A stretch of DNA of 64,000 nucleotides from CAWGXG01 sp963826505 (GTDB lineage: Bacteria > Chloroflexota > Anaerolineae > Aggregatilineales > Aggregatilineaceae): positions 1-64,000 of the forward strand of contig CAWGXG010000010.1 in assembly GCA_963826505.1 (NCBI GenBank). Reading direction: 5' to 3'. Below are positions 54,409-62,951 of this stretch, piece by piece. How positions within the stretch are numbered: position 1 is the first letter of the stretch; each line of letters opens with the position of its first letter. Below the pieces are notes generated by a model. That model worked only from the letters and a program-made list of their open reading frames with translations, did no database searches and had not been told where the DNA came from. Position numbers and translations under genes: made by a program.

Positions 54409-55284
54409 TCAGCCGCGCGCGGCGATCAGACCGATCCAATCGCTGCCGGGCGTGTAGGGCGTGCCTAACAGGTCGGCCCACAGGCCGCGCACACTGAAGC
54501 CGCAGGCTTCCAGCGCGGGGGTGATCGTCTCGGGGGCGTAGTCGTGAAACCAGTTGTGGTACACGCTGATCGGCTTACCCGGCTCGATCACGATGTACTG
54601 GTCCAGATAGGTATCCTCGGCGGGATAGTCGAAGCCCTGTTCGAGCACGAGGTGCGGGCCAGCTTTCCAAAAACCCGAGTCAGCAGTGTACCAGCGCTGC
54701 GTAAGTGCATAACGGGCACGCAGCGCGCGCGTGGTCACATCGCAGGCGAACAGGCCGCCGGGCTTCAGAGCACGGTGGATCGCCTTCAACAACCGGTCAC
54801 GGTCGGGATCGGACAGCACGCACAGATCGCCGTAGATCAACAGCACGGCGTCGTACTGCGGGAGCTCGTCCAGCGTGCGGTAATCCTGGTAGCGATAGGT
54901 AATCGGCAGACCGCGGGCGGCGGCCTGTTGGCGTGCATAGTCCAGCGAGCGCCGCGAATAGTCGATCCCGGTGACCTGCAGACCGCGCGCCGCCAACTCA
55001 GCAGCATAGAGTCCCGGCCCGCAGCCGAGGTCCAGCACGGCATCGCCCGGCGTCAGCCCGAGTGACTCGACCAGCCACGCCACCGTCTGCGCGATGACGT
55101 CCGGCGGGCGGCTCGCCGCTTCGGTCGTAGGGTCCAGGTGCGCCGCGAGCATCTGCGAAGAGATGTGCGGATCGTCCCAAAACAGCGGTTCGCCGGGCGC
55201 AAACAACGCCGGCGGTTGGCTGAGTGCCTGGAGTTGGGCCAGGTCCAGAGTGAGGAGCATGGGTTCAGGTGTGTTAGGTATCAT
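54409..55284 (-). CDS. Class I SAM-dependent methyltransferase
   Basis: A 291-residue protein with a Rossmann SAM-binding core at about 85-200: VLDLGCGPGLYAAELAARGLQVTGIDYS (motif I), then YDAVLLIYGDLCVL and LKPGGLFACDV. The ~85-residue N-terminus and the ~95-residue C-terminus are lineage-specific. No substrate motif. It is 36 bases upstream of fpg on the same strand, so they may be co-transcribed. The ATG at 55284 has only a weak ribosome site; ATG 55260 is possible. Confidence 0.87.
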   Translation of the reverse strand: MIPNTPEPMLLTLDLAQLQALSQPPALFAPGEPLFWDDPHISSQMLAAHLDPTTEAASRPPDVIAQTVAWLVESLGLTPGDAVLDLGCGPGLYAAELAARGLQVTGIDYSRRSLDYARQQAAARGLPITYRYQDYRTLDELPQYDAVLLIYGDLCVLSDPDRDRLLKAIHRALKPGGLFACDVTTRALRARYALTQRWYTADSGFWKAGPHLVLEQGFDYPAEDTYLDQYIVIEPGKPISVYHNWFHDYAPETITPALEACGFSVRGLWADLLGTPYTPGSDWIGLIAARG

Positions 55285-55397
55285 GCCCTAAGTGTAACGT
55301 ATTCGCGTCCGCTTGAGGATAGGACGTTGGCGGGATAGGCGCGGGCGGGTATGCTATGCAGACGTGAGTGATGTGTGTTTGCGGAAGGATGCTCCGA

Positions 55398-55814
55398 ATG
55401 ATGCGACCGCGTTTCCGATTCTCGCTGACGACACCGTACCTGCGCGGTTTGATCGTCGTGGCGCTGCTGGCGCTGGCGGCGCTGGCGTGCGATCTGACGT
55501 TCAGCACGGCCCATTTTGAAAACGCTAAACTTTACAAAGAACCCGATAGCCAGACCGTAGCGCGCGTCTTCGGGCCGGACGAAGCCATCTACTGCCGCGC
55601 CCAGCTCAAGAATGCGTCCAGCGATAGCGCGATCAAAGCGATCTGGATTGCCCAGCCCAATACGATCGTACTGGCCGAGGAACTCACCGCGGGGAATGGC
55701 GATATCGCGCTGGAAGCCACGCCGCCCGACGGCGGTTGGGCGATCGGCGATTACCGGCTGGAATTGTACCTCAACGGCGACCGCGTCCAGACGATCGAAT
55801 TTCAGGTGCATTGA
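55398..55814 (+). CDS. Lipoprotein of unknown function
   Basis: A 138-residue protein. The signal sequence ends in the lipobox LALAALAC (Cys at about 31), so it should be lipid-anchored outside the membrane. The mature part is a small beta domain (FGPDEAIYCRAQLKNASSDSAIKAIWIAQ, WAIGDYRLELYLNGDRVQTIEFQV), an Ig-like fold common to many bacterial lipoproteins. ATG 55398 is used because GGAAGG is nine bases upstream; earlier ATGs lack a site. It precedes the MDR dehydrogenase gene by 48 bases. Confidence 0.75.
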   Translation: MMRPRFRFSLTTPYLRGLIVVALLALAALACDLTFSTAHFENAKLYKEPDSQTVARVFGPDEAIYCRAQLKNASSDSAIKAIWIAQPNTIVLAEELTAGNGDIALEATPPDGGWAIGDYRLELYLNGDRVQTIEFQVH

Positions 55815-55862
55815 GCGGGAAGCGTCCCGCAGTGAAGGTCCGCAACAGAAAGGCATTACCCC

Positions 55863-56897
55863 ATGAAAGCCGCCCTTTTTACCGAACACGGCCCCGCTGA
55901 CGTGCTGCGCATCGTCACCGATCTGCCGGTGCCTGAGCCCGGACCCGGCGAAGTCCGCCTGCGCGTGAGGGCGGCGGCGCTGAATTACCTGGATGTGTGG
56001 GTACGTAACGGCTGGCCGGGGATCAAGCTCAGCCTGCCGCATATCCCTGGCGCGGATGCGGCCGGGACGGTCGACGCGCTGGGGCCGGGCGTCACCGGCT
56101 GGGAAGCGGGCGAGCGCGTCGCCATCGATCCCACGCTGAGTTGTGGGGAATGCGAGTTCTGCCGCGCCGGGTACGAAAACCGCTGCGTGCATTTTGGCAT
56201 CAAAGGCGAGCACACCAGCGGCACCTGCGCGGAATACATCACGATTCCGGCGCGCAATCTGCTGCGGCTGCCCGATCACGTGTCATTCGAAGAGGCCGCG
56301 GCGGCATCCCTGGTGTTTGTGACGGCGTGGCACAGCCTGATCACGCGCGGCGGACTGCGCCCGGCCGAAAGCGTGCTGATCGTCGGCGCGGGCGGCGGCG
56401 TGAACACGGCCAGCCTGCAAATCGCCAAGCTGGCGGGCTGTACCGTGACGGTGATCGGCAGCACGGAGGACAAACTCGAACGGGCGCGCGCCCTGGGCGC
56501 GGACTCCGTCGTTCTGCGCGACATCGAGGGCGGCTGGTCGCGCGCGGTGTATCAGCTCACCGCCAAGCGCGGCGTGGATGTGGTCGTTGATAACGTGGGC
56601 GCGCCCACCTTCAAGGACAGCCTGCGCGCATTAGCCCGCGGCGGGCGTCTGCTGACGGTGGGTAACACCGGCGGCCCGGCGTTCGAGATCGATAACCGGT
56701 TGCTATTCGGCAAGCACCTGACCATCATCGGCAGCACGATGGGGCCTCACGCCGATTACGTGCGCGTGATGCGCCTGCTGTTCAAGGGACGCTTGCAGGC
56801 CGTGATCGACCGGACGTTTCCGCTGGAAGACATTCAAAGCGCCCACCGCGCGCTGGAATCCGGCGACCATTTCGGCAAGATCGTGCTGACACTGTAG
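55863..56897 (+). CDS. Zinc-binding MDR dehydrogenase, quinone-oxidoreductase-like
   Basis: A 344-residue NAD(P)-dependent medium-chain dehydrogenase. The GroES-like half has the four structural-zinc cysteines CGECEFCRAGYENRC (about 95-109). At the position of the catalytic-zinc Cys the sequence is LDVWVRNGW, and the usual GHE is GADAAG, so the catalytic zinc appears missing. The Rossmann half has VGAGGGVNTASLQIAKLAG. The protein should reduce a quinone or enal rather than oxidise an alcohol. It is the second gene of a small unit with the lipoprotein. Confidence 0.87.
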   Translation: MKAALFTEHGPADVLRIVTDLPVPEPGPGEVRLRVRAAALNYLDVWVRNGWPGIKLSLPHIPGADAAGTVDALGPGVTGWEAGERVAIDPTLSCGECEFCRAGYENRCVHFGIKGEHTSGTCAEYITIPARNLLRLPDHVSFEEAAAASLVFVTAWHSLITRGGLRPAESVLIVGAGGGVNTASLQIAKLAGCTVTVIGSTEDKLERARALGADSVVLRDIEGGWSRAVYQLTAKRGVDVVVDNVGAPTFKDSLRALARGGRLLTVGNTGGPAFEIDNRLLFGKHLTIIGSTMGPHADYVRVMRLLFKGRLQAVIDRTFPLEDIQSAHRALESGDHFGKIVLTL

Positions 56898-56924
56898 GGC
56901 GGCGGGCAGGTTTCAATCGGCCGT

Positions 56925-57662
56925 TCACCCCTTCGTGCAGACCAAAACCAGCCGCGCCGCGCCTATGGCGAACGGCAGCACACTCGGCCACGTATACCCG
57001 GTCACCGTCGCGAATCCGGCCTCCGTGCACAGCGCGACCAGCCCGCGATACGTGTAGAGCCGGAGGATCAGCGTGTGCTGGGCCCGTTCCGCCCCACGCA
57101 GCACAGTCAGATCGCGGATCAGCGTGGCCGCCTCGTGATCGTAGCTGTGGCGCTCCAGCACGAGCAGATCATCGGCGATCCACGTCCAGTCGCGGGATTG
57201 CTGACCCCGCGTGAAAAATGTCTCGACCGTGTGCGTATCCATCACGAAGCGTCCGCCCGGTTTCAGCGTGCGGGCAACGGCGGCCAGAAAAGCGCGGTTG
57301 CCGTCGTCGTCGAACAAACCGAAGCTCTCCCAAAAACAGTAGGCCGCGTCGAATTCCCCCGCCCAGGGTAGATCGCGCATATCCCCCTGCTGTGTGACGA
57401 CCCGATCTGCCGCGCCGCGTTCGGCAGCGGCGCGCTGCGTGTCGTCCAACAGCGGGGCGGCAATATCCACGCCCGTGACCTGATAACCGCGTGCCGCCAT
57501 CTCGACCGCCAAGCGCCCCACGCCGACCGGCACATCCAACAGGCGCGCAGGCGGAGTCAGGTCGAGCAGTGTTTCGATGTAATCGGCTTCGCGGCGAGTC
57601 TGGTCGGCGGTTTTGCCGTGACGAAAGACTTCTAGCAGCAAATCGGGTGTAGGCGACTCCAT
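56925..57662 (-). CDS. Class I SAM-dependent methyltransferase
   Basis: A 245-residue methyltransferase: LLDVPVGVGRLAVEMAARGYQVTGVDIAAPLLDDTQ is motif I (VPVGVGR in place of the common GCGTG), followed by FDAAYCFWESFGLFDDDGN and LKPGGRFVMDTHTVE. ATG 57662, with AAAGG eight bases upstream, is preferred to GTG 57668. Substrate unknown. Not close in sequence to the other methyltransferase at 54.4 kb. Confidence 0.87.
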   Translation of the reverse strand: MESPTPDLLLEVFRHGKTADQTRREADYIETLLDLTPPARLLDVPVGVGRLAVEMAARGYQVTGVDIAAPLLDDTQRAAAERGAADRVVTQQGDMRDLPWAGEFDAAYCFWESFGLFDDDGNRAFLAAVARTLKPGGRFVMDTHTVETFFTRGQQSRDWTWIADDLLVLERHSYDHEAATLIRDLTVLRGAERAQHTLILRLYTYRGLVALCTEAGFATVTGYTWPSVLPFAIGAARLVLVCTKG

Positions 57663-57710
57663 GAGCACGGCCTTTCGGGTACGTGGTTGAACAGGGGAAT
57701 GCAGGGCGCG

Positions 57711-59604
57711 CTAAAATCCGCGCGGCGACGGCAGTTCCGCGCCAAACGACGACGCGAAGCGCGCCGCCATGTCGAGCATCGCCGACAAGTCGGCGTCACC
57801 GTCAATCACCATGAAGCGCTCGCGCACAACGAACGCGACCAGATAGGGCCCACCGCTTCCCCCGGACTGATCGACTACAGCGGTATCAACCGTGCCTGCC
57901 GTCCAGACCTGCACGCCCGGCTTGAATTCCAGCCGGTTGGCCGCCATCCATTCGCCCACCGTCAGGTAGATAGCCGGGGATTCGGTGATGCGGATCACCT
58001 GGCCCGCCGTGTTGTAGTAGAGCATCTGCACGACTGTGCCGCCCGATGGCGCGTTCAGCGCGACGAAATCCGCGCCAAGCTCGTCCGCGTTGACGCCGTA
58101 GACGCTATCCAGCTCGTACCCGTCCGGCGCGCCGCGCGGCGTAATGGGCGTGAACGGCACGTCGACCTGTTGAATCTCCTGGTTGATGTCGTACTGTGTC
58201 TGCGCGAACGGGTTGTGAAACGGCACCTGCGCCGGATCGGTGACGGCTTCGACGCGCGGCGGCGTGAAATTGGGCACGGTCATGCGTGAGGCAGGCATAT
58301 TCGTGCCGCCCTGCTGCGGATCGGCGACCGTGATCGTATAGCGCGCGGTCGCGCACCCGGCCTCGTTGGGAGGCCGCGTCTGGTTGATCACGGCCAAGTA
58401 GGCGTGATCGTAGCTGCCGAAATCGACGGTCGTGGCGCGTCCCGCCGGGTAGATGTCGGCCGACGTGCCGCGCACGCCCACCACGATGCCTTCGACTCCG
58501 GCGTCCTCGCTGTCCAGCGTGACGCTGTATGTTCCCGAGCCGAGCTCCAGGCCGATGTAATCCATCGCGTAACGCTGCACGCCATCGGCGGGACTCAACT
58601 GCCCCGGCGCGCTGATCGTGTCTTGCAGACGCGCCACGTCAAACGACGAGCCGTCCTGAAAATCGCGCAGCAGCACGGCCAGCGCGAAGCGTCGCAGCTC
58701 TGCGGTGAAGGTCGTCCCGCGCGCGGCGAACGCATCATCAAAGGGGCCATAACCGGCCTCGTCCGCCGTGCGCAGCCAGATATCCAGAATGAGATCGGAG
58801 CCGTAATGCTCGCTCAACATCTCGTCAAAGACGCCACATCCCATACCAATGCAGCCCGGACTCGACCCGGTTCACGCCGCCGTAACGCAGCATGCAGGTA
58901 TCCGGCGACTTGAAGACGGCCCCTGCTGATTGCAGGTTGTCGGGCAGATTGGGGAAGACCTGCGTCTCCATCCAGTTCGAGGTCGCCTCGTAAAACCAGC
59001 GCATCGGGTAAATGCCGTTGATGGCGATTTGCAGCATGTGGTTGAATTCGTGCGCGGCGATGATCCGCATCCAGTCCGCGGGCGGCCAGACTTTCAGCCC
59101 GGCGGGCGGGTTGGGATCGATGTAGTCGTTTTCGAGCACGAGATAGCCATAGGCGGCCTGCTGCTCCTGGCGGGATGTGTTGGGGTTATCGCCGACGAAG
59201 CCGCCGTCAGGTGACACATACCCGCCCAGGTTGTGGCTGAACAGCTCCATCATATAGACGTCGAAGCGGGTATCTCCCCCTTCGCCGCGATCGGGCAGCG
59301 GCTGGGGCCAGCCCAATGTGTTGATCTCGACGCGCCAGATCGTTTCCATCGCGCGCCCCACGTCTTCGATCCAGTCGGGGGTGCCGCTGCCGTTCGTGTC
59401 GGCGCTGGGCACGGCGTCCACGCCGACGAACGTGTAATGCACCAGAAAATGCTCGGTGCCGTACGTGTGCTCATCGCCAGACAGCTTGGGGCGCGACTGC
59501 GCCGCGTGCGGCGCGGCTTCCACCACCGGCGCGGGCAGCGCCGCACTGCCTCCCACGCCGACCAACAGCAGCACGATCACCAGCAGGCTGATAGTCCGGG
59601 CCAT
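57711..59604 (-). CDS. Secreted putative zinc metalloprotease, MXAN_6640-like (one frameshift)
   Basis: About 630 residues. A signal peptide (1-30) is followed by EHFLVHYT and the Ca-binding-like loop DTNGSGTPDWIEDVGRAMETIW. The zinc site is HEFNH (185-189), with E206 in WFYEATSNWME as possible third ligand, as in the gluzincin/MXAN_6640 group. Downstream, from about 255, come DEMLSEHYGSDLILDIWL and a beta-rich C-terminal part. The frame breaks near 58831-58838: one base less gives HWYGMWVFDEMLSEHYG. Probably a cell-surface or secreted peptidase. Confidence 0.8.
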
Positions 59605-59649
59605 GCTACTCCCTCACTTCAACAATGCTCTGCCCCCACTCATCAAAGG

Positions 59650-59673
59650 CGGCGCGCGGAGATGTGCGCGCCG
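59650..59673 (-). terminator. Hairpin downstream of the GNAT gene
   Basis: CGGCGCGC (59650-59657) pairs with GCGCGCCG (59666-59673), eight base pairs around an eight-base loop, directly after the GNAT stop on the minus strand. Only a short, weak T run follows. Confidence 0.5.
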
Positions 59674-59677
59674 TTAA

Positions 59678-60628
59678 TCAATCTCGCCAGACGGTCTGGC
59701 GTCCGTCACGCCACCACAGCGCGACCTCGCCGCAGTCGGTGGGCTGAAAGCCAAGCTGAGTGCACAGCAGCCGGACCGGGTTGCGCGTGGTCAATCCCAG
59801 GCTGACCCGCACGACGCCCAACTCCATACACGCCGCCAGACTGCGTACCGCCAGCAGCCGGGCCAATCCGCGCCGCCGGTGTGACGCTTGAATACCCAGA
59901 TCGATGATCTGCGCGTTTTGATCGTCGATGGTCAGCGCCACATAGCCCACCACGTTCCCGCGCCGGTCCAACGCCACCAGACTGGCTGCATCGCTCCACG
60001 CCTGCCCACGACTGGCCGTCGTGCCGCGCCAGCGTCGGAGCACTTCCGCCGCGTGACCGCCACACAGTTCCGGCGCGGCCACCTCGTCGACCGTGCCGTT
60101 GCGCACTTCGGCCGCCAGCGTTTCGACGGCGGCCTGGTGTCTGTCATCCCAGCGCACCACCTGGTAACCCGCCGGAGCGGGCAGCACCGGCAGCGGCAAT
60201 ACGCCCAACGTCAACACCAACCGGCAGCGCTCAAATAGCACCGCGTCACGGCGCAGCCAGCTTTCGCGCACACCCGGCGATTCGTCGCGCATGCGAGCTT
60301 CGATGACCGCTAACGCGTGCTCGCGCATCAGCTCCGAAAACACGTATCCGACCAGCGCGTCGCCCATATCCGGCGGGGACTCGCTGACGGTGTATTGCAA
60401 GATAACCTGGGCGTGCGTGCTACCGGAATCCACCCAGCGCCATGCGGACAGCCCGCACAGCGTCCCGGCATCATCGTACAGATTCACCGCAGAGAGACGG
60501 CCTGCGCTCAGCGCGCCGCTGATCTGCTGCACGCTTTGATCGGGGTCGCGGGCATTAAATTCCGCCCGCTGCCGCAGCAGCGCTTCCCCATCCTCACCCA
60601 GCGTGCTCACCGCAGAAAACCGCACCAC
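59678..60628 (-). CDS. GNAT N-acetyltransferase
   Basis: A 316-residue protein. The C-terminal ~130 residues carry a GNAT acetyl-CoA fold: VGYVALTIDDQNAQIIDLGIQASHRRRGLARLLAVRSLAACMELG, where the R-R-G-L/A loop is motif A. The N-terminal ~170 residues are a second, degenerate GNAT-like half (VNLYDDAGTLCGLSAWRWVDSG), as in double-GNAT proteins. The start is GTG 60628, eight bases after AAAGGA; the longer open frame lacks a site. Acceptor unknown. Confidence 0.8.
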   Translation of the reverse strand: MVRFSAVSTLGEDGEALLRQRAEFNARDPDQSVQQISGALSAGRLSAVNLYDDAGTLCGLSAWRWVDSGSTHAQVILQYTVSESPPDMGDALVGYVFSELMREHALAVIEARMRDESPGVRESWLRRDAVLFERCRLVLTLGVLPLPVLPAPAGYQVVRWDDRHQAAVETLAAEVRNGTVDEVAAPELCGGHAAEVLRRWRGTTASRGQAWSDAASLVALDRRGNVVGYVALTIDDQNAQIIDLGIQASHRRRGLARLLAVRSLAACMELGVVRVSLGLTTRNPVRLLCTQLGFQPTDCGEVALWWRDGRQTVWRD

Positions 60629-60670
60629 GCTGCCCGTCCTTTCACCGTCGCCTGTGCACCCGCCCACCGA

Positions 60671-61394
60671 TCAGACCGGCGCATCCTCCGCACCGTACAC
60701 GGCGTCATAGGCATCGTCGCCGCCGTGCTCCGCCAGATAGCCACGCACGAATCCCGGTTCCACCGCGCGATTGAGAGCATTCGACTGGCCCGCCAACTGC
60801 GCCTGAATCGCGTCGTGCAGCATCAGGCGCTGCGCTGTCAGCAGTTTACGCTGCTCGCGCCCGATCTGCCAGTTCTGCCACAGCGCGGCCAGCGTGGACG
60901 CCGTCTCGGCGGCGGTCTGGAGCATGTTCAACGCACGTTCGGTGCGCGCCAGGCGCTCGCCCCATACGCTGCGTGATGGGAGGTAAGCTACGGTGTCCGG
61001 CGGTCGCACCATCGGCACACGCACCGGACTGGCCGGGAGTTCCGCGCGCGGCAGCGTACCGCGGCCACAGCGCCGCCTGCACGGGGTCATCTCCGGCAGT
61101 CAGCGACAGCACGCGAAACGGATCGTCGGAATCCAGCAGAGTTTGCAAGCGTGGTGCCACGGTTTGCTGCACCAGTTCGGCAGCGGCGCGCGGATCATCG
61201 GCGTAAGCGGCATCCAGCAGCGGTGTGTTCGCCAGTGGCGTGAACGTGTAACGCAGCGTCATGATGCGCACCACCAGCCGGGCCACGCCCGGCGTGGGCA
61301 GCGCCGGAACGGCGGCGGGCAGGCGTTCCACGCGGTGCAGCGTGTACAACCGCACGTAGCGGGCGAACGCAAGTTGCCTGGAGGTTGGTTCCAT
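60671..61394 (-). CDS. Hypothetical protein (one frameshift)
   Basis: About 240 residues, unrecognised. The N-half (MEPTSRQLAFARYVRLYTLHRVERLP, TLRYTFTPLANTPLLDAAYADDPRAAAELVQQTVAPRLQTLL) is helical; the C-half (RLARTERALNMLQTAAETASTLAALWQNWQIGREQRKLLTAQRLMLHDAIQ) contains a likely coiled coil. The halves are in different frames, with the break near 61055-61070 (the joined reading is VQAALWPRGTLPRAELPASP). The ATG at 61394 has a weak ribosome site. It lies downstream of the PIN gene on the same strand. Confidence 0.6.
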
Positions 61395-61436
61395 AGGGTC
61401 ACCCCGCAAACAGTTAATGGACTGCGGAAAGCCGTG

Positions 61437-61844
61437 CTATGGACTTTCGCGAGTCCAATTCTCAATTCTGATATCCAGATCGGCGAAGTCTTTCTCGTTA
61501 TCGGTCACCAAGATCGCGTTACGAAGTCGGGCATATACGCCAATCAAAAGATCAGCGTCTGCCACCGGCCTACCCCGACTGCGGCGTTCAGCCCATAAAC
61601 GAGAGGCCAGCGCCCAATCATCCGGGCCATAATCCTGCCATATAAATGTTCTAAAGAGACTGTCGAAACGATCCAATTGCTTCTCGGCATCTTTGGCCAG
61701 AAGTCCGCGCCGAACTTCGTAGTACACAACCGGGCAGCCCAAAATGATGTCCGGATAGGCAATTTGGTCCACTTTGATTCGCACGCGTGGATCGCGGCGC
61801 AAAATTAACGACACCGTACTCGAGTCGTAGACGTAATAGGCCAT
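61437..61844 (-). CDS. PIN domain protein, candidate VapC-type toxin
   Basis: A 135-residue PIN-fold ribonuclease. The acidic quartet is intact: D7 in YVYDSS, E43 in YYEVRRG, D96/D98 in PVADADLLIG and D115 in VTDNEKDF. Length and residue spacing match VapC toxins. The gene starts nine bases after the DUF2188 gene on the same strand, the usual antitoxin-first order. The intact active site argues against a dead relic. No ribosome site of its own is visible. Confidence 0.88.
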   Translation of the reverse strand: MAYYVYDSSTVSLILRRDPRVRIKVDQIAYPDIILGCPVVYYEVRRGLLAKDAEKQLDRFDSLFRTFIWQDYGPDDWALASRLWAERRSRGRPVADADLLIGVYARLRNAILVTDNEKDFADLDIRIENWTRESP

Positions 61845-61853
61845 GCCTCACGT

Positions 61854-62207
61854 TTACCGATTTCTTGAGTTTGCAGGCTGTTCGCCACGCAGCAAATCGG
61901 TCAAATCATCCCACCATTCATCAGGTTCCTGTTCAGGATCAGCGTCCCATTCTCGGAGCAGCGCCTTGATATTATCGCTCTGGCTTTTCAGTCGAATCTC
62001 GCCATCACGATTTTGGACAATTACCTCTGAACCTTGTTTCCCTGCGATCTCAATAGCAACGTCGATGGCTTCGCGCTGGGTAGGCATTACTCTGGTGAAA
62101 CGCTGGTTTCCTTCACCTTTGACCGCCCATCCGTCAGGATGACGCACGACCCATTGGTTTTTGCGCTGTTTGCGGCTTGAGACAGTTTTCTTGTGCGAAT
62201 CAGCCAT
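61854..62207 (-). CDS. DUF2188-domain protein, candidate antitoxin
   Basis: A 117-residue protein. Residues about 15-80 fit DUF2188: WVVRHPDGWAVKGEGNQRFTRVMPTQREAIDVAIEIAGKQG, followed by SEVIVQNRDGEIRLKSQS. A C-terminal tail, DADPEQEPDEWWDDLTDLL, is acidic and hydrophobic, as antitoxin tails that block a toxin often are. GAAGGA is seven bases before ATG 62207, which I prefer to GTG 62240. It is directly followed by an intact PIN-domain gene. No DNA-binding domain of a known antitoxin family is present, so autoregulation cannot be assumed. Confidence 0.75.
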   Translation of the reverse strand: MADSHKKTVSSRKQRKNQWVVRHPDGWAVKGEGNQRFTRVMPTQREAIDVAIEIAGKQGSEVIVQNRDGEIRLKSQSDNIKALLREWDADPEQEPDEWWDDLTDLLRGEQPANSRNR

Positions 62208-62261
62208 TGGCTTGTCCTTCCCCAAGTCGGCATTACTCACTACGTTGATTCTATCATCAAA

Positions 62262-62288
62262 TAAAAAAGAGGCGCGTTATCGGCCTCC
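62262..62288 (-). terminator. Rho-independent terminator after the MarR gene
   Basis: On the minus strand GGAGGC-loop-GCGCCTC is followed by six Ts (AAAAAA at 62263-62268 on the plus strand). It separates the MarR gene from the DUF2188-PIN pair. Confidence 0.75.
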
Positions 62289-62319
62289 AGGAATCAAGAT
62301 TCGGACAAGCAGGGTATTT

Positions 62320-62769
62320 TTACGCGCCGTTTGGCAGAGGAACGTTTTGCAGCACGGTCAGCACATGGAAGAACGCGTCCATCTGATCGCGCGTGACCAG
62401 CGTATCCATCACCGTGCCCAACTGCCGCACGACGGTTTCCACGCGCGGTTGGAAGGCACGCCCCTGATCCGTGAGGAAGACGCGCACGCTGCGGCGGTCG
62501 TTGGGATCGATCTGGCGACGCAGCAGGTCTTTCTCTTCCATGCGATCGAGCAGTGCGGTCATCGAGGACGGGTGACGGCAGACCAGCGCCGCCATACGGG
62601 AGGCGGTGAGTCCGTCTTCTTCATACAGCGCACGCAAGGCGTACCATTCCAGGATATTCAGACCTAGCGGCGCGATCATACGCTCGTAGACCTGTTCCAG
62701 GTGGCGATAGGCTGCTTCAACATTAGTGGCCATGCAGCCGTCAAAACGCAGGGGTGTTAGTTCGTCCAT
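62320..62769 (-). CDS. MarR family transcriptional regulator
   Basis: A 149-residue winged-helix regulator. The DNA-binding part shows LEWYALRALYEEDGLTASRMAALVCRHPSSMTALLDRMEEKDLLRR followed by the wing DPNDRRSVRVFLTDQGRAF, the DxRxxxxxLT signature of MarR proteins. Helices at both ends (YRHLEQVYERMIAPLGLN and VTRDQMDAFFHVLTVLQ) form the dimer. The -10 box ends seven bases before the ATG, so the mRNA is probably leaderless. The ligand and target genes are unknown; the next gene upstream on the same strand is a radical SAM gene. Confidence 0.9.
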   Translation of the reverse strand: MDELTPLRFDGCMATNVEAAYRHLEQVYERMIAPLGLNILEWYALRALYEEDGLTASRMAALVCRHPSSMTALLDRMEEKDLLRRQIDPNDRRSVRVFLTDQGRAFQPRVETVVRQLGTVMDTLVTRDQMDAFFHVLTVLQNVPLPNGA

Positions 62770-62776
62770 GTCCCGT

Positions 62777-62805
62777 ATTGTACAGCATTATTGCTTTGGT
62801 GCCAA
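62777..62805 (-). promoter_or_regulatory. Promoter of the MarR gene, leaderless type
   Basis: On the minus strand TTGGCA (62800-62805), a 17-base spacer and TACAAT (62777-62782), each five of six matches to consensus. The ATG begins seven bases after the -10, so transcription should start at or next to it. Confidence 0.75.
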
Positions 62806-62819
62806 ACGATTTTTTCATA

Positions 62820-62945
62820 TGGAAAAACAGGCCCACGGAGGTCACGAAGAAAAGCAAGAGAACACGCAGGAAAAACAGGGAATCGCATTAAAATATGACG
62901 CTGTGCTCTCTTCTTCCTCTCTGTGATCCTCTGAGGGCCGTTCTT
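62820..62945. repeat. Intergenic repeat, CAGAGAAAAACAGG family (copy S3)
   Basis: GGAAAAACAGGCCCACGGAG and CGCAGGAAAAACAGGG followed by CTCTCTTCTTCCTCTCTGTG. It has the same AAAAACAGG unit and opposing CTCTGTG arm as copies S1 and S2. Confidence 0.55.
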
Positions 62946-62951
62946 ATCGCG

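Noticed and set aside
3261..61394. Programmed ribosomal frameshifting as the explanation for the broken genes
   Set aside because: Sites lack slippery heptamers with downstream structure, vary in direction and occur in families not known for recoding.
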